A stretch of DNA of 25,430 nucleotides, taken from positions 1 through 25,430 of the forward strand of contig DASWIP010000007.1 of assembly GCA_036397635.1 (NCBI GenBank), in the 5' to 3' direction. Position 1 is the first letter of the stretch. Each line of letters opens with the position of its first letter. Below the pieces are notes generated by a model. That model was not told the origin of the DNA and did no database searches. It saw only the letters and a list, made by a program, of their open reading frames with translations. Below are positions 24,854 through 25,430 of this stretch, in pieces. Origin of the DNA: DASWIP01 sp036397635 (GTDB lineage: Bacteria; Actinomycetota; AC-67). Both the position numbers and the translations under genes were made by a program.

Positions 24854-24917
24854 CTGCCTAAGACTCCGGTCTGTCCTCAATCGATCCTCGCCCACGCCGT
24901 TCTTCATCGATCCGTCT

Positions 24918-24992
24918 GGTCAACGTCTGGCGACTGAGCGGCCGCGCGTCGCGCGAAGCGCGACCGCGGTCCGTTCAAGTCGCGAGTTAACT
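24918..24992 (-). repeat. attC-like recombination site 2
   Basis: The outer boxes are GGTCAAC (24918-24924) and GTTAACT (24986-24992), each one base off the consensus. Next come unpaired spacers GTCTG (24925-24929) and GA (24984-24985), then L-box arms GCGACTGAGCGG (24930-24941) and CCGTTCAAGTCGC (24971-24983), which pair with one extra A bulged out and one G-U. A GC-rich hairpin with GAA(G) at its tip fills the centre. This box, spacer and bulge order is the known attC fold. The TAA stop of the next cassette gene lies inside the R box. Confidence 0.78.
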
Positions 24993-25280
24993 GGCCACAT
25001 CTTCGTTCTCATCCTCCGCGTCCCCAAGCAGAGCAAAACCGATAAGAACCACTGCGATCGCAACCAACACGCCGATGAGCGGGGCCCAGTACGTGGCAGC
25101 ACGCTCAGGGTTGGCGTCGTACCCGCTGTCTCGCCCAAACGATAACAGGGCGATGTCCGAGAGCGTCGACAAGATAAGGTTCAAAGCCCAATACGTTGCA
25201 ACGCCTACGGAAATACCCGCGTAGACGATTAGATTCCGTCTATGCTCCACGGATCCCCCCAACGCCTCGATCGTCTTCAT
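24987..25280 (-). CDS. Small two-helix membrane protein (cassette gene), unknown function
   Basis: A 97-residue protein with two hydrophobic segments, about 17-40 (LIVYAGISVGVATYWALNLILSTL) and about 66-86 (PLIGVLVAIAVVLIGFALLG), and an acidic tail GDAEDENEDVAS. No family is recognised. ATG 25280 is used because longer in-frame starts up to 25364 would place attC site 3 inside the gene. The ATG sits 9 nt from the R box of site 3, and the stop codon is within the R box of site 2, so the gene fills its cassette exactly, as integron cassette genes commonly do. No Shine-Dalgarno sequence is seen. Codon use is lower in GC than in chromosomal neighbours. Confidence 0.7.
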   Translation of the reverse strand: MKTIEALGGSVEHRRNLIVYAGISVGVATYWALNLILSTLSDIALLSFGRDSGYDANPERAATYWAPLIGVLVAIAVVLIGFALLGDAEDENEDVAS

Positions 25281-25289
25281 TCGGAGTCC

Positions 25290-25355
25290 AGTTAACGTCT
25301 GGCGATTGACCCGCGCGAGGCGAAGCCGAGCGTCGGGTCCAATCGCGAGTTCAAC
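25290..25355 (-). repeat. attC-like recombination site 3
   Basis: The boxes are AGTTAAC (25290-25296) and GTTCAAC (25349-25355). The spacers GTCTG (25297-25301) and GA (25347-25348) are identical to those of site 2. L-box arms GCGATTGACCC (25302-25312) and GGGTCCAATCGC (25335-25346) pair fully with one bulged C, at the position equivalent to the bulge in site 2. The central sequence differs from site 2, as expected for attC sites, which keep fold rather than sequence. The 75 nt beyond belong to another cassette. Confidence 0.8.
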
Positions 25356-25430
25356 GGCACCCAACCTTCCCTCGAAACCGAGAACATCAAGAAACTCCTG
25401 TGAGCGTTCGCCTGCGCTTCATGGCACCGA

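Larger units (their letters stand above)
23869..25430 (-). mobile_element. Integron gene-cassette array, distal end, continuing past the window
   Basis: Three related attC-like sites (23869-23940, 24918-24992, 25290-25355) are spaced about 1050 and 360 bp apart. Each is placed just downstream of a minus-strand gene. Base composition and codon choice here are visibly less GC-biased than in the neighbouring FAD gene. Genes reading leftward mean the integrase and attI should lie to the right of the window, and 23869 marks the chromosomal boundary. No integrase is visible in the window. Confidence 0.72.

Noticed and set aside
24819..24907. A 29-codon minus-strand frame beginning MKNGVGEDRL just behind attC site 2
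   Set aside because: Position near the cassette start is suggestive, but it is very short, ends in the inverted repeat and has no ribosome site or family.
25292..25429. A partial minus-strand frame ending in GSIARR at the closing R box of attC site 3
   Set aside because: It reads straight through the whole attC site and no family is recognised in the 25 residues outside it. It may be a real cassette gene end but cannot be supported here.

Overview
The window looks like an uncultured, very high-GC actinobacterium (Actinomycetota). Third codon positions are almost always G or C. There is a DUF222/13E12-type HNH protein at the left edge, of a kind abundant in actinobacteria. Many genes appear to be leaderless: a TAnnnT-like -10 element sits about 7 nt before the start codon. 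No species can be named from the sequence.

Left part (1-5310). The window opens with the 3' end of an HNH gene. Next comes a small thioredoxin-fold protein of the Spx/ArsC family whose N-terminal CxxC cysteine is replaced by an in-frame TGA (UTGC) with a stem-loop just behind it. I read it as a selenoprotein that ordinary gene calling would truncate. It is followed by a NarL/LuxR response regulator and a single-domain receiver. On the minus strand lie an alpha/alpha-toroid protein with a QW motif and a large membrane histidine kinase (GAF, HisKA_3, HATPase).

Middle (5411-19523, minus strand). One tightly overlapping operon runs from a promoter at about 19524-19559. In order it encodes a receiver-cyclase fusion, an ABC ATPase of the LolD/MacB type, and five tandem paralogous FtsX-type permeases of about 800 residues each. 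Junctions between consecutive permeases, and between cyclase and ATPase, overlap by 1 or 4 nt. The kinase gene follows with its own likely promoter.

Right part (19673-23865, plus strand). A divergent operon encodes a membrane-anchored cupredoxin, a protein with a C-terminal cyclic-nucleotide-binding domain, a metallo-beta-lactamase-fold hydrolase and a phytoene-dehydrogenase-like FAD oxidoreductase. A cyclic-nucleotide maker and a reader therefore share one intergenic region. The kinase may feed the NarL-type receivers, including the one fused to the cyclase.

Right edge (23869-25430). Base composition drops and three related attC-like sites appear. They delimit gene cassettes whose genes (a GNAT acetyltransferase and a 97-residue two-helix membrane protein) are on the minus strand, each followed by its attC. 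This looks like the distal end of an integron cassette array. Its integrase, if present, should lie beyond the right edge.
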